Positions 35,551 through 43,929 of a stretch of DNA of 64,000 nt are shown here, one piece after another. The stretch comes from Lysinibacillus sp. SGAir0095. GTDB taxonomy: Bacteria; Bacillota; Bacilli; Bacillales_A; Planococcaceae. The notes beneath the pieces were generated by a model, which was not told where the DNA came from, did no database searches, and saw nothing but the letters and a program-made list of their open reading frames with translations. The translations under genes and the position numbers were made by a program. The stretch's first letter is position 1; each line of letters starts with the position of its first letter. The stretch lies in contig NZ_CP028083.1 in the NCBI RefSeq assembly GCF_005491425.1, positions 3,286,001 through 3,350,000 on the forward strand. The letters run 5' to 3'.

Positions 35551-35976
35551 ATGAGCGATTGCATTTTCTGTAAAATTATTGATGGTTCCATTCCAAGTAC
35601 AAAAGTATATGAAGATGAAAATGTTTATGCATTCATGGATGTTTTTCCACTTACAAAAGGCCATACATTACTTATTCCAAAGCAGCATGTAAAGGATTTA
35701 TTTGAGATGCCGGAGGAAGTAGCAAAAAATCTTTACGCTGCTGCACCTAAAATTGCAAATGCCATTAAAGCTGCTTTTCAACCACAAGGTCTAAATACAG
35801 TAAACAATAATGGATCATTTGCTGGGCAAACGGTATTCCACTATCACTTACATTTTATCCCTCGTTATGATGAAACAGATGGTCTAAAGTTAAACTGGGA
35901 AACAAAGCAAAACGAATTCACACCAGAAGTACTTCAATCTGTTGCAACGCAAATTAAAGAGAATTTGAATCTATAA
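35551..35976 (+). CDS. hit: HIT family protein Hit
   Basis: A 141-residue histidine triad nucleotide-binding hydrolase (HINT branch, AMP-lysine or AMP-NH2 hydrolase type). The zinc-type CIFCKI pair at the N-terminus and the triad HYHLHFIPR (His-X-His-X-His) near residue 100 are intact. ATG at 35551, eight bases after AAGGA; an ATG three codons upstream is inside the ribosome site. It is divergent from ecsAB and followed by trpP. Confidence 0.94.
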   Translation: MSDCIFCKIIDGSIPSTKVYEDENVYAFMDVFPLTKGHTLLIPKQHVKDLFEMPEEVAKNLYAAAPKIANAIKAAFQPQGLNTVNNNGSFAGQTVFHYHLHFIPRYDETDGLKLNWETKQNEFTPEVLQSVATQIKENLNL

Positions 35977-36022
35977 GCAATTAATAGATTGCAGCTTATA
36001 TTTAGTATTCTATTATATGAGG

Positions 36023-36051
36023 TTGCAAAATATTTATATTGCATTTAAAAT
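36023..36051 (+). promoter_or_regulatory. Promoter of trpP
   Basis: TTGCAA (36023-36028) and TAAAAT (36046-36051) are 17 bp apart, placing a start of transcription near 36058 and a leader of about 70 bases that holds the GAG/UAG triplets. Confidence 0.55.
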
Positions 36052-36076
36052 CAATGTAAGTTTCGCTAACGGCAAT

Positions 36077-36125
36077 GAGTGCACGTTAGGAATCTAAGAG
36101 TATAGAATTGTAGAGGAGAGTTTAG
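36077..36125 (+). promoter_or_regulatory. Candidate TRAP-binding triplet series before trpP
   Basis: GAG or TAG triplets occur at 36077, 36087, 36098, 36103, 36111, 36116 and 36123 (with overlapping GAG at 36113 and 36118); the last ones cover the ribosome site GAGGAGAG and end three bases before the ATG. In B. subtilis the TRAP protein binds such repeats on trpP (yhaG) mRNA and blocks translation when tryptophan is plentiful. Spacing here is regular only in the 3' part. Confidence 0.55.
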
Positions 36126-36127
36126 AA

Positions 36128-36661
36128 ATGAATACGAAAAATTTAGTTTTAATGGCGCTTTTAGTTGGTGTAGGTGCAGTACTTTATCTGGTGATTCCCG
36201 GCTTTGTGGAAGGCATGAAACCAGACTTTATGCTAACAATGATGTTTATAGGGATCTTGCTATTCCCTACATTTAAAGAAACATTTTTATTAGCAATAAC
36301 AACAGGAGTTCTTTCAGGTTTATTTTCAACATTCCCTGGTGGGTTTTTCCCGAATATCATTGATAAATTGATTACAGGTTTTGTGTTCTTAGGCATTGTA
36401 TTAGCGGTTGGGCACTTAATTCAAAAGGTGGCAACAGGAACAATTCTAGTAGCAATTTGTACAATTATTTCAGGAACAGTATTCCTATCAATGGCATTAT
36501 TGTTAGTAGGCTTACCTGGTGGAGCTGCATTTGGTTTCTTATTCGTAACGGTCGTACTACCAGCTGTTGCACTCAATGCAATTGCCTTTATCATCATCTA
36601 CCCAATCATTACGAACCTATTAAAACGAGCGAATTTCAACACATCTGTGTCACAGGCATAA
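36128..36661 (+). CDS. trpP: Tryptophan transporter TrpP
   Basis: A 177-residue membrane protein of five or six helices and few charges, matching the TrpP (YhaG) family of tryptophan uptake proteins. It starts MNTKNLVLMALLVGVGAVLYLVIPGFVEGMKPDFMLTMMF, with the TrpP-like ETFLLAITTGVLSGLFSTFPGGFFPN loop. The position right after hit is the B. subtilis order. Translation is probably regulated through the triplet series that overlaps its ribosome site. It is followed by its own terminator. Confidence 0.88.
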   Translation: MNTKNLVLMALLVGVGAVLYLVIPGFVEGMKPDFMLTMMFIGILLFPTFKETFLLAITTGVLSGLFSTFPGGFFPNIIDKLITGFVFLGIVLAVGHLIQKVATGTILVAICTIISGTVFLSMALLLVGLPGGAAFGFLFVTVVLPAVALNAIAFIIIYPIITNLLKRANFNTSVSQA

Positions 36662-36668
36662 TTATTTA

Positions 36669-36711
36669 GTGTAGGCAAGGTTTCAACTAACTTTGTCTAC
36701 ACTTTTTTATT
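36669..36711 (+). terminator. Terminator of trpP
   Basis: GTGTAGGCAAGG from 36669 pairs (with G-U pairs) with CTTTGTCTACAC ending at 36702, followed by TTTTTTATTTT. Confidence 0.85.
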
Positions 36712-36835
36712 TTCTTTTTGAGCTATTCTTTGTGCGATGAATTCTTTTTTTAATGTTGAATTCATGGTTTAATATGGGTAAGAAAAGGAAAATTTATATA
36801 GAAGGACAAGCGACATACTATAAGGAGTGAAAAAA

Positions 36836-37225
36836 ATGCGTACAAAACCATTTTTAATCGGACTATCTGCTGGAGTAATTGGAGGACTTACAACAATTAT
36901 CTTCACAACCCCTCAATCTGGAAAACAAGTAAGATCTAGTATCTTACAAAATTCTAAAATTGCTAAATCGAATCTGGGGGAGATTAAACACCAATCAATT
37001 AGTGTAAAAGATTCAATTATTACATTAAAAAATGAAGTGAAAAATAATATCCCAGAAATAATGAATCAATTAAAACAGTCTATTTCTAAATTCACCCAGG
37101 AAATTGAGCCAGATACAGTGAAGTTAAAAGAAGAAATAGATGGTTTACAGAAATCTATTATAGAAATCGAGAATAATTTATCAGATTTAAAGAAAAACAA
37201 GAAGAATGATGATGCAACGGAGTAA
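36836..37225 (+). CDS. yhaH: YtxH family protein (YhaH-like)
   Basis: A 129-residue protein with one N-terminal membrane helix (FLIGLSAGVIGGLTTIIFTTPQSGK, the YtxH signature) and a long helical, probably coiled-coil, cytoplasmic part rich in Lys and Glu. YtxH proteins are general-stress related and of unknown biochemical role. The ATG at 36836 lies eight bases after AAGGAG; a GTG three codons upstream overlaps that site. Between trpP and scoC it takes the place of B. subtilis yhaH. Confidence 0.82.
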   Translation: MRTKPFLIGLSAGVIGGLTTIIFTTPQSGKQVRSSILQNSKIAKSNLGEIKHQSISVKDSIITLKNEVKNNIPEIMNQLKQSISKFTQEIEPDTVKLKEEIDGLQKSIIEIENNLSDLKKNKKNDDATE

Positions 37226-37391
37226 TCCTTTGTCCCTAAATATTGGGTATTATTTGAGTATTTATCAATGTTTATCTACTAATTTATAACATTTTTTCAC
37301 CGTAATTCAATTATTTAATTTTTCTAACTTTAAACTTTTTTCTTTTACTGCTATAATAATTTCATAATGTAAATGAAAGAAGGTGTTTGCT

Positions 37392-37949
37392 TTGTCAGAA
37401 GATTCATACACAATGAAAGAGGCAATGCTTTATAGCCAACGAATTGCACAATTGTCAAAAGCATTATGGAAAGCAGTAGAAAAAGATTGGCAGCAATGGA
37501 TTAAGCCTTACGATTTAAACATCAATGAACACCACATTCTATGGATTGCATTTCACTTAAAAGGCGCATCAATATCAGATGTTGCTAGATTTGGCGTTAT
37601 GCACGTATCTACAGCTTTTAACTTCTCTAAAAAACTTGAGGAGCGAGGCTATTTAGAGTTCTCCAAACGTGATGACGACAAACGTAATACGTATGTTGAG
37701 CTTACTGAAAAAGGCTCTGATTTAATCTTGGAAATGTACGATCATTATTACGATACACATCATTCAATCCTTGAAGGATCTCTAGCATTAAAAGAATTAT
37801 ATGGTAGATTCCCAGAGTTCCTAGATGTCATGGCTGTTATTCGTAACATCTATGGTGAAGATTTTATCGAAATATTCGAACGCTCATTTAAAAATTTCAA
37901 AGACTCGATTGTTGAAAACGAAGATCAACAATTGATTGTCAAAAGATAA
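37392..37949 (+). CDS. scoC: MarR-type transition-state regulator ScoC (Hpr)
   Basis: A 185-residue MarR-family repressor controlling protease, peptide transport and sporulation genes. The DNA-binding core [54 protein letters not shown] closely matches B. subtilis Hpr, including the conserved wing. I place the start at TTG 37392, six bases after AAGAAGGTG; GTG three codons earlier overlaps that site. The C-terminal third is more divergent and shorter than in B. subtilis (185 against about 203). Confidence 0.93.
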   Translation: MSEDSYTMKEAMLYSQRIAQLSKALWKAVEKDWQQWIKPYDLNINEHHILWIAFHLKGASISDVARFGVMHVSTAFNFSKKLEERGYLEFSKRDDDKRNTYVELTEKGSDLILEMYDHYYDTHHSILEGSLALKELYGRFPEFLDVMAVIRNIYGEDFIEIFERSFKNFKDSIVENEDQQLIVKR

Positions 37950-38011
37950 AATTTAAACAATTACGTATTGCTGTAAGTATGAATACAAAATTGAATGTCA
38001 AGGATTACTAT

Positions 38012-38041
38012 GAGTGTAGCGATACACTCTTTTTCTTTTTC
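38012..38041 (+). terminator. Terminator of scoC
   Basis: GAGTGTA (38012-38018) pairs with TACACTC (38023-38029), a four-base loop, followed by TTTTTCTTTTTC. Confidence 0.9.
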
Positions 38042-38244
38042 GAAATTTTCTAAAAAAGTATTATTTCATTAGGTTTTTCATAAATAGAGTAGCAATTCCC
38101 TTTCATATCATTTACAATATTTTCACTCACAATAGTAAAGTAAAAATTTGATTAGTCGTTCAAAATAAAACATATCCATTTTTACTTGCGAAAAATTGAC
38201 TAAAACTTTTAAATAAATTCTGTACAAAAAAGGGGTCGTCCATC

Positions 38245-38787
38245 TTGCATTGTTGGAAAACAATTAACATAAAAAAAGAATATGGCTCAACATGGCTGAC
38301 AATTATGGCTATTTCTTTATTTATTATTGTTTTTGCTCTATCGTTTATCCTATTTGGTCGTGTTCATCCAACTTTTTATCGAGATGATTATTTCTGGCTT
38401 TTTACACTTTGCTTCGTAATAATTTATCCAGTTCATAAACTTTTGCACTACTTTACATTATTTGAATATAGAAGATCAGTGAAATTAAGAGTAAAAATTG
38501 ATTATAAATTTATTCCCATTATCAGACTGCGCATAAAATCAATTATTCCAAAGAACCGCTATGTGTTCACGCTTTTAATGCCGTTTATTGTCATTAATGG
38601 ACTGCTCATATTTTTTGCTGCTTCTTATGAAGAATACGTTCATTACTTCTCTTTATTATTGGGATATCACTGCAGTATTTGCCTTATCGACTTTTTGTAT
38701 ATTAAAAATTTAATCCGTGCACCAAAAAACTCTGTTATTGAAGAAACACCTAAAGGATGCGAAATTTTAGTTCAATCAATTATTTAA
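38245..38787 (+). CDS. DUF3267 family membrane protein
   Basis: A 180-residue protein with four predicted membrane helices (about 18-38, 50-70, 105-125 and 135-155), of the DUF3267 family, which sits near scoC-prsA in several Bacillus genomes. The family is distantly related to HExxH metallopeptidases; here the motif reads HKLLH (in YPVHKLLHYF), lysine replacing the catalytic glutamate, so peptidase activity is unlikely. A TTG start is used, with AAAGGGG nine bases upstream. Confidence 0.75.
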   Translation: MHCWKTINIKKEYGSTWLTIMAISLFIIVFALSFILFGRVHPTFYRDDYFWLFTLCFVIIYPVHKLLHYFTLFEYRRSVKLRVKIDYKFIPIIRLRIKSIIPKNRYVFTLLMPFIVINGLLIFFAASYEEYVHYFSLLLGYHCSICLIDFLYIKNLIRAPKNSVIEETPKGCEILVQSII

Positions 38788-38878
38788 CCTGCGAGTTTGT
38801 GTTTTAGCATTCCAATTACTTGTTTTACATTGACATTTTTTGTATCCTTAAAGGAAGTGAAAGAGGGGAGGAATAGAC

Positions 38879-39064
38879 TTGCTACTATTCATTGTAGTGC
38901 TATTCTCAGTATTTTATTTATTCCAAATTAATCGGATGACATATGCACTTGTCACACAGAAAGAAATACCAGAGGAAAAACACGAAAAGATTTTCCGAAC
39001 TATAAATATATTAATCACAATTTTATTAGTGTCATTTTATGTAGAAGTATATGTGGCATTGTAA
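38879..39064 (+). CDS. Small two-helix membrane protein, unknown
   Basis: A 61-residue hydrophobic protein with two helices (about 1-16 and 40-60) and a charged central segment (QKEIPEEKHEKIFRT). I do not recognise a named family. TTG start with a strong GGGGAGG site seven bases upstream, which is the main support. It is plus-strand like prsA and follows the DUF3267 gene by 90 bp. Confidence 0.65.
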   Translation: MLLFIVVLFSVFYLFQINRMTYALVTQKEIPEEKHEKIFRTINILITILLVSFYVEVYVAL

Positions 39065-39132
39065 AAAGGAAGCTTAGTGGTTTGTTCCCTATTTGGTATG
39101 GGACACAAGGTACCGGAAAAGAACAATAAGGT

Positions 39133-39169
39133 TAAAAAAGAGCTAAAGGCCATTCACAGCCTTTAGCTC
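39133..39169 (-). terminator. Terminator of the yjcZ-like gene
   Basis: GAGCTAAAGGC (39140-39150) pairs perfectly with GCCTTTAGCTC (39159-39169), followed on the minus strand by TTTTTTAACC. Confidence 0.9.
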
Positions 39170-39199
39170 CCTATCTGTTTTGTTATATTGTTTTCATTA

Positions 39200-39298
39200 T
39201 TAGTAGATAAACGCAGCACCTACAATAATTAATAGGATGAACAATACAACTAATAAAGCGAAACCATTTCCATATCCGCCACCGTAGCTATTTCCCAT
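39200..39298 (-). CDS. YjcZ family sporulation-type small membrane protein
   Basis: A 32-residue protein: a Gly/Tyr/Asn-rich start (MGNSYGGGYGNG) followed by one membrane helix (FALLVVLFILLIIVGAAFIY). This is the pattern of the YjcZ/YhzE family of tiny proteins made during sporulation in Bacillales. The ATG lies five bases after GGGGGTG, and a strong terminator follows. It sits between two plus-strand genes on the opposite strand. Confidence 0.85.
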   Translation of the reverse strand: MGNSYGGGYGNGFALLVVLFILLIIVGAAFIY

Positions 39299-39438
39299 TA
39301 CGACACCCCCTTTCAAGAACTATACTATGCTTGCCTGCAGACGCTGCTTAGGCAAACGAACATGCAACCATTTTGTTTTTGTAACGTTTATGATATAGTT
39401 ACTATTGATTTCAATCGAAGTTAGGAGAGTAAATACAC

Positions 39439-40323
39439 ATGAAAAAACCATTTTTAGCACTTACACTAGCTACTTCTGTTTTTGCTTTAGCAGCTTGTAG
39501 TAACTCTGGCGATGAAGTAGTAGTATCCTCAACATATGGTGATATTACAAAAGATCAATTTTATGAAGAAATTAAATCACTTGCTGGTAAAGCATTACTT
39601 GAGCAAGTTGTAGTTGAACAAGTTTTAGAAAACAATTACAAAGTGACTGATGAAGAAATTGATGAACAATTTAATTCTGTAAAAGAACAATATGGTGAAT
39701 CTTTTGAGGCGATCTTAGCTCAAAATGGTTTAACTGAAGATGCATTTAGAGAAAATGTACGTTTCCAACTTTTACAAGAGAAAGCTACAAAAGATGTTGA
39801 AGTAACGGACGAAGAAATCGAAGAATATTACAACCAAGCTAAATATGAACTAAATGCTCGCCACATTTTAGTTGCAGACGAAGAAACTGCGTTTACTGTA
39901 GTTGAAAAATTAAAATCTGGCGGTGACTTTGCTGCTTTAGCAAAAGAGTACTCTTCAGATAGCTCTGCTTCAAATGGTGGAGAACTAGGATGGTTTACAG
40001 TAGGAACAATGGTTCCTGAATTCAATGATACTGCTTATGCACTAGAATTAAACCAAGTTAGCGAACCAGTTAAAAGTGAATTTGGTTACCATATTATCGA
40101 AGTTACGGACAAGCGTGAAGTTGAAGACTATGGTACTTTAGAAGAGAAAAAAGAAGAAATTAAAGAAGCAATTGCTGCGACAAAAGGTGATTTTGCAACA
40201 AAGATTTCATCTTTACTAAAAGAAGCAAAAGTTGATATTAAAGACGAAGATTTAAAAGCTGCTTTAGATACTTACTTAACAACTGAAACAGATGCTGATA
40301 CTAAAGAAGCAACTGAAGAATAA
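39439..40323 (+). CDS. prsA: Foldase lipoprotein PrsA
   Basis: Extracytoplasmic peptidyl-prolyl isomerase and chaperone that folds exported proteins. The 294-residue precursor has a lipobox LAAC (Cys20), an N-terminal chaperone segment, a parvulin domain from about 135 to 225 (ARHILVADEETA ... GGELGWFTVGTMVPEF ... SEFGYHIIEVTDKRE) and an acidic C-terminal tail ending DADTKEATEE. Length and order match Bacillus PrsA. ATG behind AGGAGAG. The B. subtilis neighbourhood (scoC, prsA, yhaM) is kept. Confidence 0.96.
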   Translation: MKKPFLALTLATSVFALAACSNSGDEVVVSSTYGDITKDQFYEEIKSLAGKALLEQVVVEQVLENNYKVTDEEIDEQFNSVKEQYGESFEAILAQNGLTEDAFRENVRFQLLQEKATKDVEVTDEEIEEYYNQAKYELNARHILVADEETAFTVVEKLKSGGDFAALAKEYSSDSSASNGGELGWFTVGTMVPEFNDTAYALELNQVSEPVKSEFGYHIIEVTDKREVEDYGTLEEKKEEIKEAIAATKGDFATKISSLLKEAKVDIKDEDLKAALDTYLTTETDADTKEATEE

Positions 40324-40331
40324 TAGGCAGG

Positions 40332-40365
40332 AACGCGTAAACAAATAGTTTACGCGTTTTTTGTT
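40332..40365 (+). terminator. Terminator of prsA
   Basis: AACGCGTAAAC (40332-40342) pairs perfectly with GTTTACGCGTT (40348-40358) and is followed by TTTTTG. Confidence 0.93.
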
Positions 40366-40415
40366 GATTAACTTAGGGCAGCTCTAAACAGATACTTACT
40401 TAGTTGGTTTTTCGA

Positions 40416-40751
40416 CTAGATTTTTTTAACAAATTCCGATTTTAATTTCATCGCACCAAATCCATCAATCTTACAATCAATATTATGGTCGCCTTCAACA
40501 AGGCGGATATTTTTTACCTTGGTGCCAATTTTCAGGGTAGATGAACTCCCCTTTACCTTTAAATCTTTGATAATCGTTACCGTATCCCCATCCGTTAGAC
40601 TATTTCCATTTGAATCCTTCACAACGAACGTATCATCTTCAATCTGTTCTTCCCTCCCTGTCCATTCGTGGGCACATACAGGGCACACGAATAAACCGCC
40701 ATCTTCATATGTATATTCCGAATTACATTTTGGGCAATTTGGCAATTTCAT
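40416..40751 (-). CDS. YjdM/PhnA family zinc-ribbon protein
   Basis: A 111-residue protein with an N-terminal zinc ribbon (two CxxC pairs: CPKC and CPVC, in [24 protein letters not shown]) and a C-terminal PhnA/YjdM beta domain ([28 protein letters not shown]). The family was named alkylphosphonate utilisation protein PhnA, but a role in phosphonate use is not established. ATG behind GTGGAGG. Flanked by unrelated genes. Confidence 0.88.
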   Translation of the reverse strand: MKLPNCPKCNSEYTYEDGGLFVCPVCAHEWTGREEQIEDDTFVVKDSNGNSLTDGDTVTIIKDLKVKGSSSTLKIGTKVKNIRLVEGDHNIDCKIDGFGAMKLKSEFVKKI

Positions 40752-40908
40752 CTCTTTTCCTCCACTCTACTTAGGTCAAGTGTTAAGTATATAGAATTAT
40801 CGCTCTTACATCCATGATTTTTCTATATCATGGAATGAATTCGTTTTAAGGGACAAAATTTGCTGATTTTTGTACAATCTAAACTATAAAAATGAAAGTG
40901 AGTTTGTT

Positions 40909-41493
40909 ATGAAAAAAATAAGATTTAATTGTGCATTTTTAGTTTTTATACTCATCCTTTCCGGATGTTCTTCTAGTGAATTTGAACCAGAACTCGATTT
41001 AAAAGTAATGGATTTCGAATACACAAATCAGCGGAATGAAGTAATATCATTAGAGAAGCTAAAGGGAACTCCGTGGCTCGCAATGTTTATTTATACGCGT
41101 TGTAATACAGTTTGCCCGCCCATGACTTCCAATATGGCGGATGTACATGCTGCCATTGAAAAAGAAGGGATTGAAAATTATAAAATTGTAGGCTTTTCTG
41201 TAGATCCTGCTTATGATTCTCCAGAAATTTTGAGTAATTATTTATCGTATTATCCAATAGAAAATGTTTCAAAATGGGAGCTGCTAACAGGTTATGAGCA
41301 AGCAGAAATAACCCAATTTGCACTGCAATCCTTTAATACTGTCGCAAAAAAACTAACGGGATCGGATGATGTCATCCATGATATTAAATATTTTCTAGTA
41401 GATCAAAACGGAATAGTCGTTAAATCCTATGATGGCTATACCGATGTCCCAATAGAAGAGATTGTTACTGATTTGAAGAGTGTGCAACGTTAA
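40909..41493 (+). CDS. SCO1/SenC family copper lipoprotein
   Basis: A 194-residue thioredoxin-fold lipoprotein that helps build the CuA centre of cytochrome c oxidase. The lipobox is LSGC (Cys20); the copper ligands are Cys65 and Cys69 in TRCNTVCP and His157 in VIHDIKYF, all present. This corresponds to B. subtilis SCO (YpmQ). I chose the ATG at 40909 behind GAAAGTGAG since the signal peptide starts there. The transcript probably ends at the convergent terminator shared with yhaM. Confidence 0.92.
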   Translation: MKKIRFNCAFLVFILILSGCSSSEFEPELDLKVMDFEYTNQRNEVISLEKLKGTPWLAMFIYTRCNTVCPPMTSNMADVHAAIEKEGIENYKIVGFSVDPAYDSPEILSNYLSYYPIENVSKWELLTGYEQAEITQFALQSFNTVAKKLTGSDDVIHDIKYFLVDQNGIVVKSYDGYTDVPIEEIVTDLKSVQR

Positions 41494-41551
41494 TGTAGAA
41501 TTTTTGAGAATGAAATCTATTTGTCCAATAGACCATCTTCAGAGTTAAACT

Positions 41552-41582
41552 CTAAAAAAGGCACTCTAATTTCGAGTGCCTT
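41552..41582 (-). terminator. Terminator of yhaM
   Basis: AAGGCACTC (41558-41566) pairs with GAGTGCCTT (41574-41582), followed on the minus strand by TTTTTTAGAG. Also lies 60 bp after the convergent SCO gene. Confidence 0.9.
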
Positions 41583-41594
41583 AAGACAAGTAAC

Positions 41595-42533
41595 TTATTC
41601 AAATGTTGGTTTATAGAAAGAACGGTTATCGAGTGGGAATAATCTTTCTGTAAATTCTCCCGGCTTCGTTTTGGATAATGCTCTTGTTAGCATATTCATT
41701 TTCGCGTCGATATTATCGATATAGTGGAGAATTTCTGCCTCTTGAATCATCGGTTTCTTCGGACTACCCCACTCTTCTTTCCCGTGGTGGGATAATACTA
41801 TATGCTTTAAGATTACTACTTCTTCTCCATCAATATTCAATTCTTTTGCTGCTTGTCCAATTTCATCCACCATAATGGAAATATGCCCCAGCAAATTCCC
41901 CTCTACTGTATAAGCAGTTGCAATTGGCCCTGTGAGCTCCTTGACTTTCCCGATATCATGCAAGATTACACCTGCATAAACTAAATCCCGATTTAAGGAT
42001 GGATATAAATCACAAATAGCTTTTCCAAGACGCAGCATGGAGACAACATGATCAATCAAACCCGATGAATAGTCATGATGGTTTTTTGAAGCAGCTGGAA
42101 ATACTGTAATTTCAGCTTGATATTTTTTCAGAATATATCTAGTTATGCGGGAAATACTCGGGTTTTTTATTTCAAAGAAAAATTGTGTTAGTTCTTCATA
42201 CAATTCTTCTTTCGGCGTTGTTGCTGAAGGAAGTAGGTCGTTAATTTGTATCCCCTCTTCTGGTTTAACGACTCTAATTTGTTTAATCCGCAGCTGGTTT
42301 TTCCCTCTATAATCATGAATTTCCCCGCCAACTTGTACGATTACTTCAGGACGATACATTTTTTCATGGTCTTCATTTGTATCCCATAGCTTTGCCTCAA
42401 TATCCCCACTCTTATCTTGTAGGATGAGTGTCATGAAAGGTTTTCCTACGGTTGTAACTCCTTTAGTAGCCTGTTTGATTAATAAAAATTGGTTGACTTG
42501 TTCACCCGCTTGGAGTTGTGTGATTCCTTTCAT
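41595..42533 (-). CDS. yhaM: 3'-5' exoribonuclease YhaM
   Basis: Processive 3'-5' exonuclease acting on RNA and single-stranded DNA. The 312-residue protein has an N-terminal OB-fold (about 12-95) and a C-terminal HD phosphohydrolase-like domain with the metal pair His192-Asp193 in LHDIGK and a further histidine pair in [11 protein letters not shown]. Length and domain order are those of Bacillus YhaM. ATG at 42533. Confidence 0.94.
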   Translation of the reverse strand: MKGITQLQAGEQVNQFLLIKQATKGVTTVGKPFMTLILQDKSGDIEAKLWDTNEDHEKMYRPEVIVQVGGEIHDYRGKNQLRIKQIRVVKPEEGIQINDLLPSATTPKEELYEELTQFFFEIKNPSISRITRYILKKYQAEITVFPAASKNHHDYSSGLIDHVVSMLRLGKAICDLYPSLNRDLVYAGVILHDIGKVKELTGPIATAYTVEGNLLGHISIMVDEIGQAAKELNIDGEEVVILKHIVLSHHGKEEWGSPKKPMIQEAEILHYIDNIDAKMNMLTRALSKTKPGEFTERLFPLDNRSFYKPTFE

Positions 42534-42749
42534 ATAGAAAACACTCCTTTTTTATATACTTGTTCATTTTCGATACTACTATTGTAACATGCAAACCCGA
42601 CTGATACGATTGAAATTCTTTTGAACTACTACGTTTAACTGCTTGCATTGGCAAATTTGATTTTTTCGAATTTTCTTTAATTCCGATGAATTATCCCAGT
42701 ATATCTTGTATAATGTACTATATCTTCTATAAAAAGGGGTAGGGATGAT

Positions 42750-42935
42750 ATGGAAAACTTTCGATTCACAGCATTTGAAAAAACAGGGGAAATTTTATTT
42801 GATGAAGTGTGGACATTCGAAAATGAAGAAGCTGCAAAAGTTGAAGGTCAGAAACAAATCGAAGAAAAAGGAGTAGAGAGCAAAACTCACCGCCTTGTTA
42901 ATTCTTCTGGCAAGCTTGTTTTATTCCATATTTAA
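42750..42935 (+). CDS. yhzD: YhzD-like small protein
   Basis: A 61-residue soluble protein (MENFRFTAFEKTGEILFDE ... KTHRLVNSSGKLVLFHI) that I recognise as the YhzD family of unknown function: an N-terminal beta strand with FEKTGE, an acidic helix and a C-terminal THR-x-SGKLVLFH strand. It lies between yhaM and yhaR as in B. subtilis. ATG preceded by AAAGGGGTAGGG. Confidence 0.8.
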   Translation: MENFRFTAFEKTGEILFDEVWTFENEEAAKVEGQKQIEEKGVESKTHRLVNSSGKLVLFHI

Positions 42936-43035
42936 TTTTTAACAGTTTAAAGCTGGCCTATCGTCAAGCATTTCTGACGATAAATCTTAGTTGCACTAAT
43001 GCAAATAAGAAAGTTTTAAACAGTCTTCATCGCTG

Positions 43036-43076
43036 ACAAAAGGCGACTCGAATGTTGAATTCGAGACGCCTTTGTT
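43036..43076. terminator. Terminator between yhzD and yhaR
   Basis: AAAGGCG-A-CTCGAA (43039-43052) pairs with TTCGAG-A-CGCCTTT (43060-43073), one A-A mismatch. It ends the convergent genes on both sides, more clearly yhaR, whose stop codon falls at its edge. Confidence 0.85.
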
Positions 43077-43859
43077 TTATTTCCCTTTAAACTGTTGAGC
43101 CCTTTTTTCGATAAACGCTTTGATTCCTTCAAGGTGATCCTCTGTTTGGCGCATTTTTACTTGCCCTTTGGCTTCCCTTTTCAAAATGTTCGTTAGTTCA
43201 GGAATTTTTTCCGCGTGCAGAATCTCTTTTGTTTCAAGCATCGCTAGAATTGGAGAGGATAAAAACTTCCCGACAAGCTGATCGACAAAACTTTCTGCTT
43301 CCCCTTCTCCAACGTGGTGATCAATCAGCCCAAGTTGATATGCCTCTTTTGGACTCATCACATCGCCTGCCCAAATGAGTTGTTTTGCTTTTGGCGTGCC
43401 AACTCTTTCTTTCATAAAGAAATGGCCGGCACCGTCAGGAATTAACCCAATCCCTATAAAATTCATGGCTAATTTACTGTTCTCTTCGGCCACTATAACA
43501 TCACAGCCTAATGCCAAACTATAGCCTAAACCTGCAGCAGCACCTCGGATTTGTGCTATAGTAATCATCGGTAATTGGTAAAGCGCTAAAATCATACGCG
43601 TAATGTAGCTCATTATGTCTCCGAAGTCATTTGGATCACCTGAGGTTACCATCATCTTAATGTCGCCACCAGCCGAGAAAATATTTCCTTCCCCTTTAAT
43701 CACTAAAATTTGAACTTCTGGATTGTCCTTCAAAAATTCAAAACAATCCGCAAGTTCCTGCATCATCAATAGATTCATGGAATTTGCGACGTTCGGTCTG
43801 TTAAATGATAAAGTTGCACGTCGATCTGCAATCTCTACCTTAATTGTTTCATATGCCAT
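43077..43859 (-). CDS. yhaR: Enoyl-CoA hydratase/isomerase family protein (YhaR-like)
   Basis: A 260-residue crotonase-family protein. FSAGGDIKMM near residue 64 and the oxyanion-hole GAAAGLGYSLALGCDVIVAEE are present. At the second catalytic region it reads FIGIGLIPDGAGHFFMKERVG, with Asp in place of the usual second glycine-adjacent residue, so the precise reaction (hydratase, isomerase or other) is open. ATG with GGGGG upstream. It is downstream of the FAD-dependent dehydrogenase gene on the same strand. Confidence 0.85.
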   Translation of the reverse strand: MAYETIKVEIADRRATLSFNRPNVANSMNLLMMQELADCFEFLKDNPEVQILVIKGEGNIFSAGGDIKMMVTSGDPNDFGDIMSYITRMILALYQLPMITIAQIRGAAAGLGYSLALGCDVIVAEENSKLAMNFIGIGLIPDGAGHFFMKERVGTPKAKQLIWAGDVMSPKEAYQLGLIDHHVGEGEAESFVDQLVGKFLSSPILAMLETKEILHAEKIPELTNILKREAKGQVKMRQTEDHLEGIKAFIEKRAQQFKGK

Positions 43860-43929
43860 TCGTTTACCCCCAAGTTTTTAATGAACATCCATTCAGTTAA
43901 TATATTCTATTTTTCGCTATCTTTTTCCT

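Noticed and set aside
35971-36000. TATAAGC/GCTTATA hairpin after hit as a terminator
   Set aside because: The stem is short, the loop long and no T run follows; evidence is too thin.
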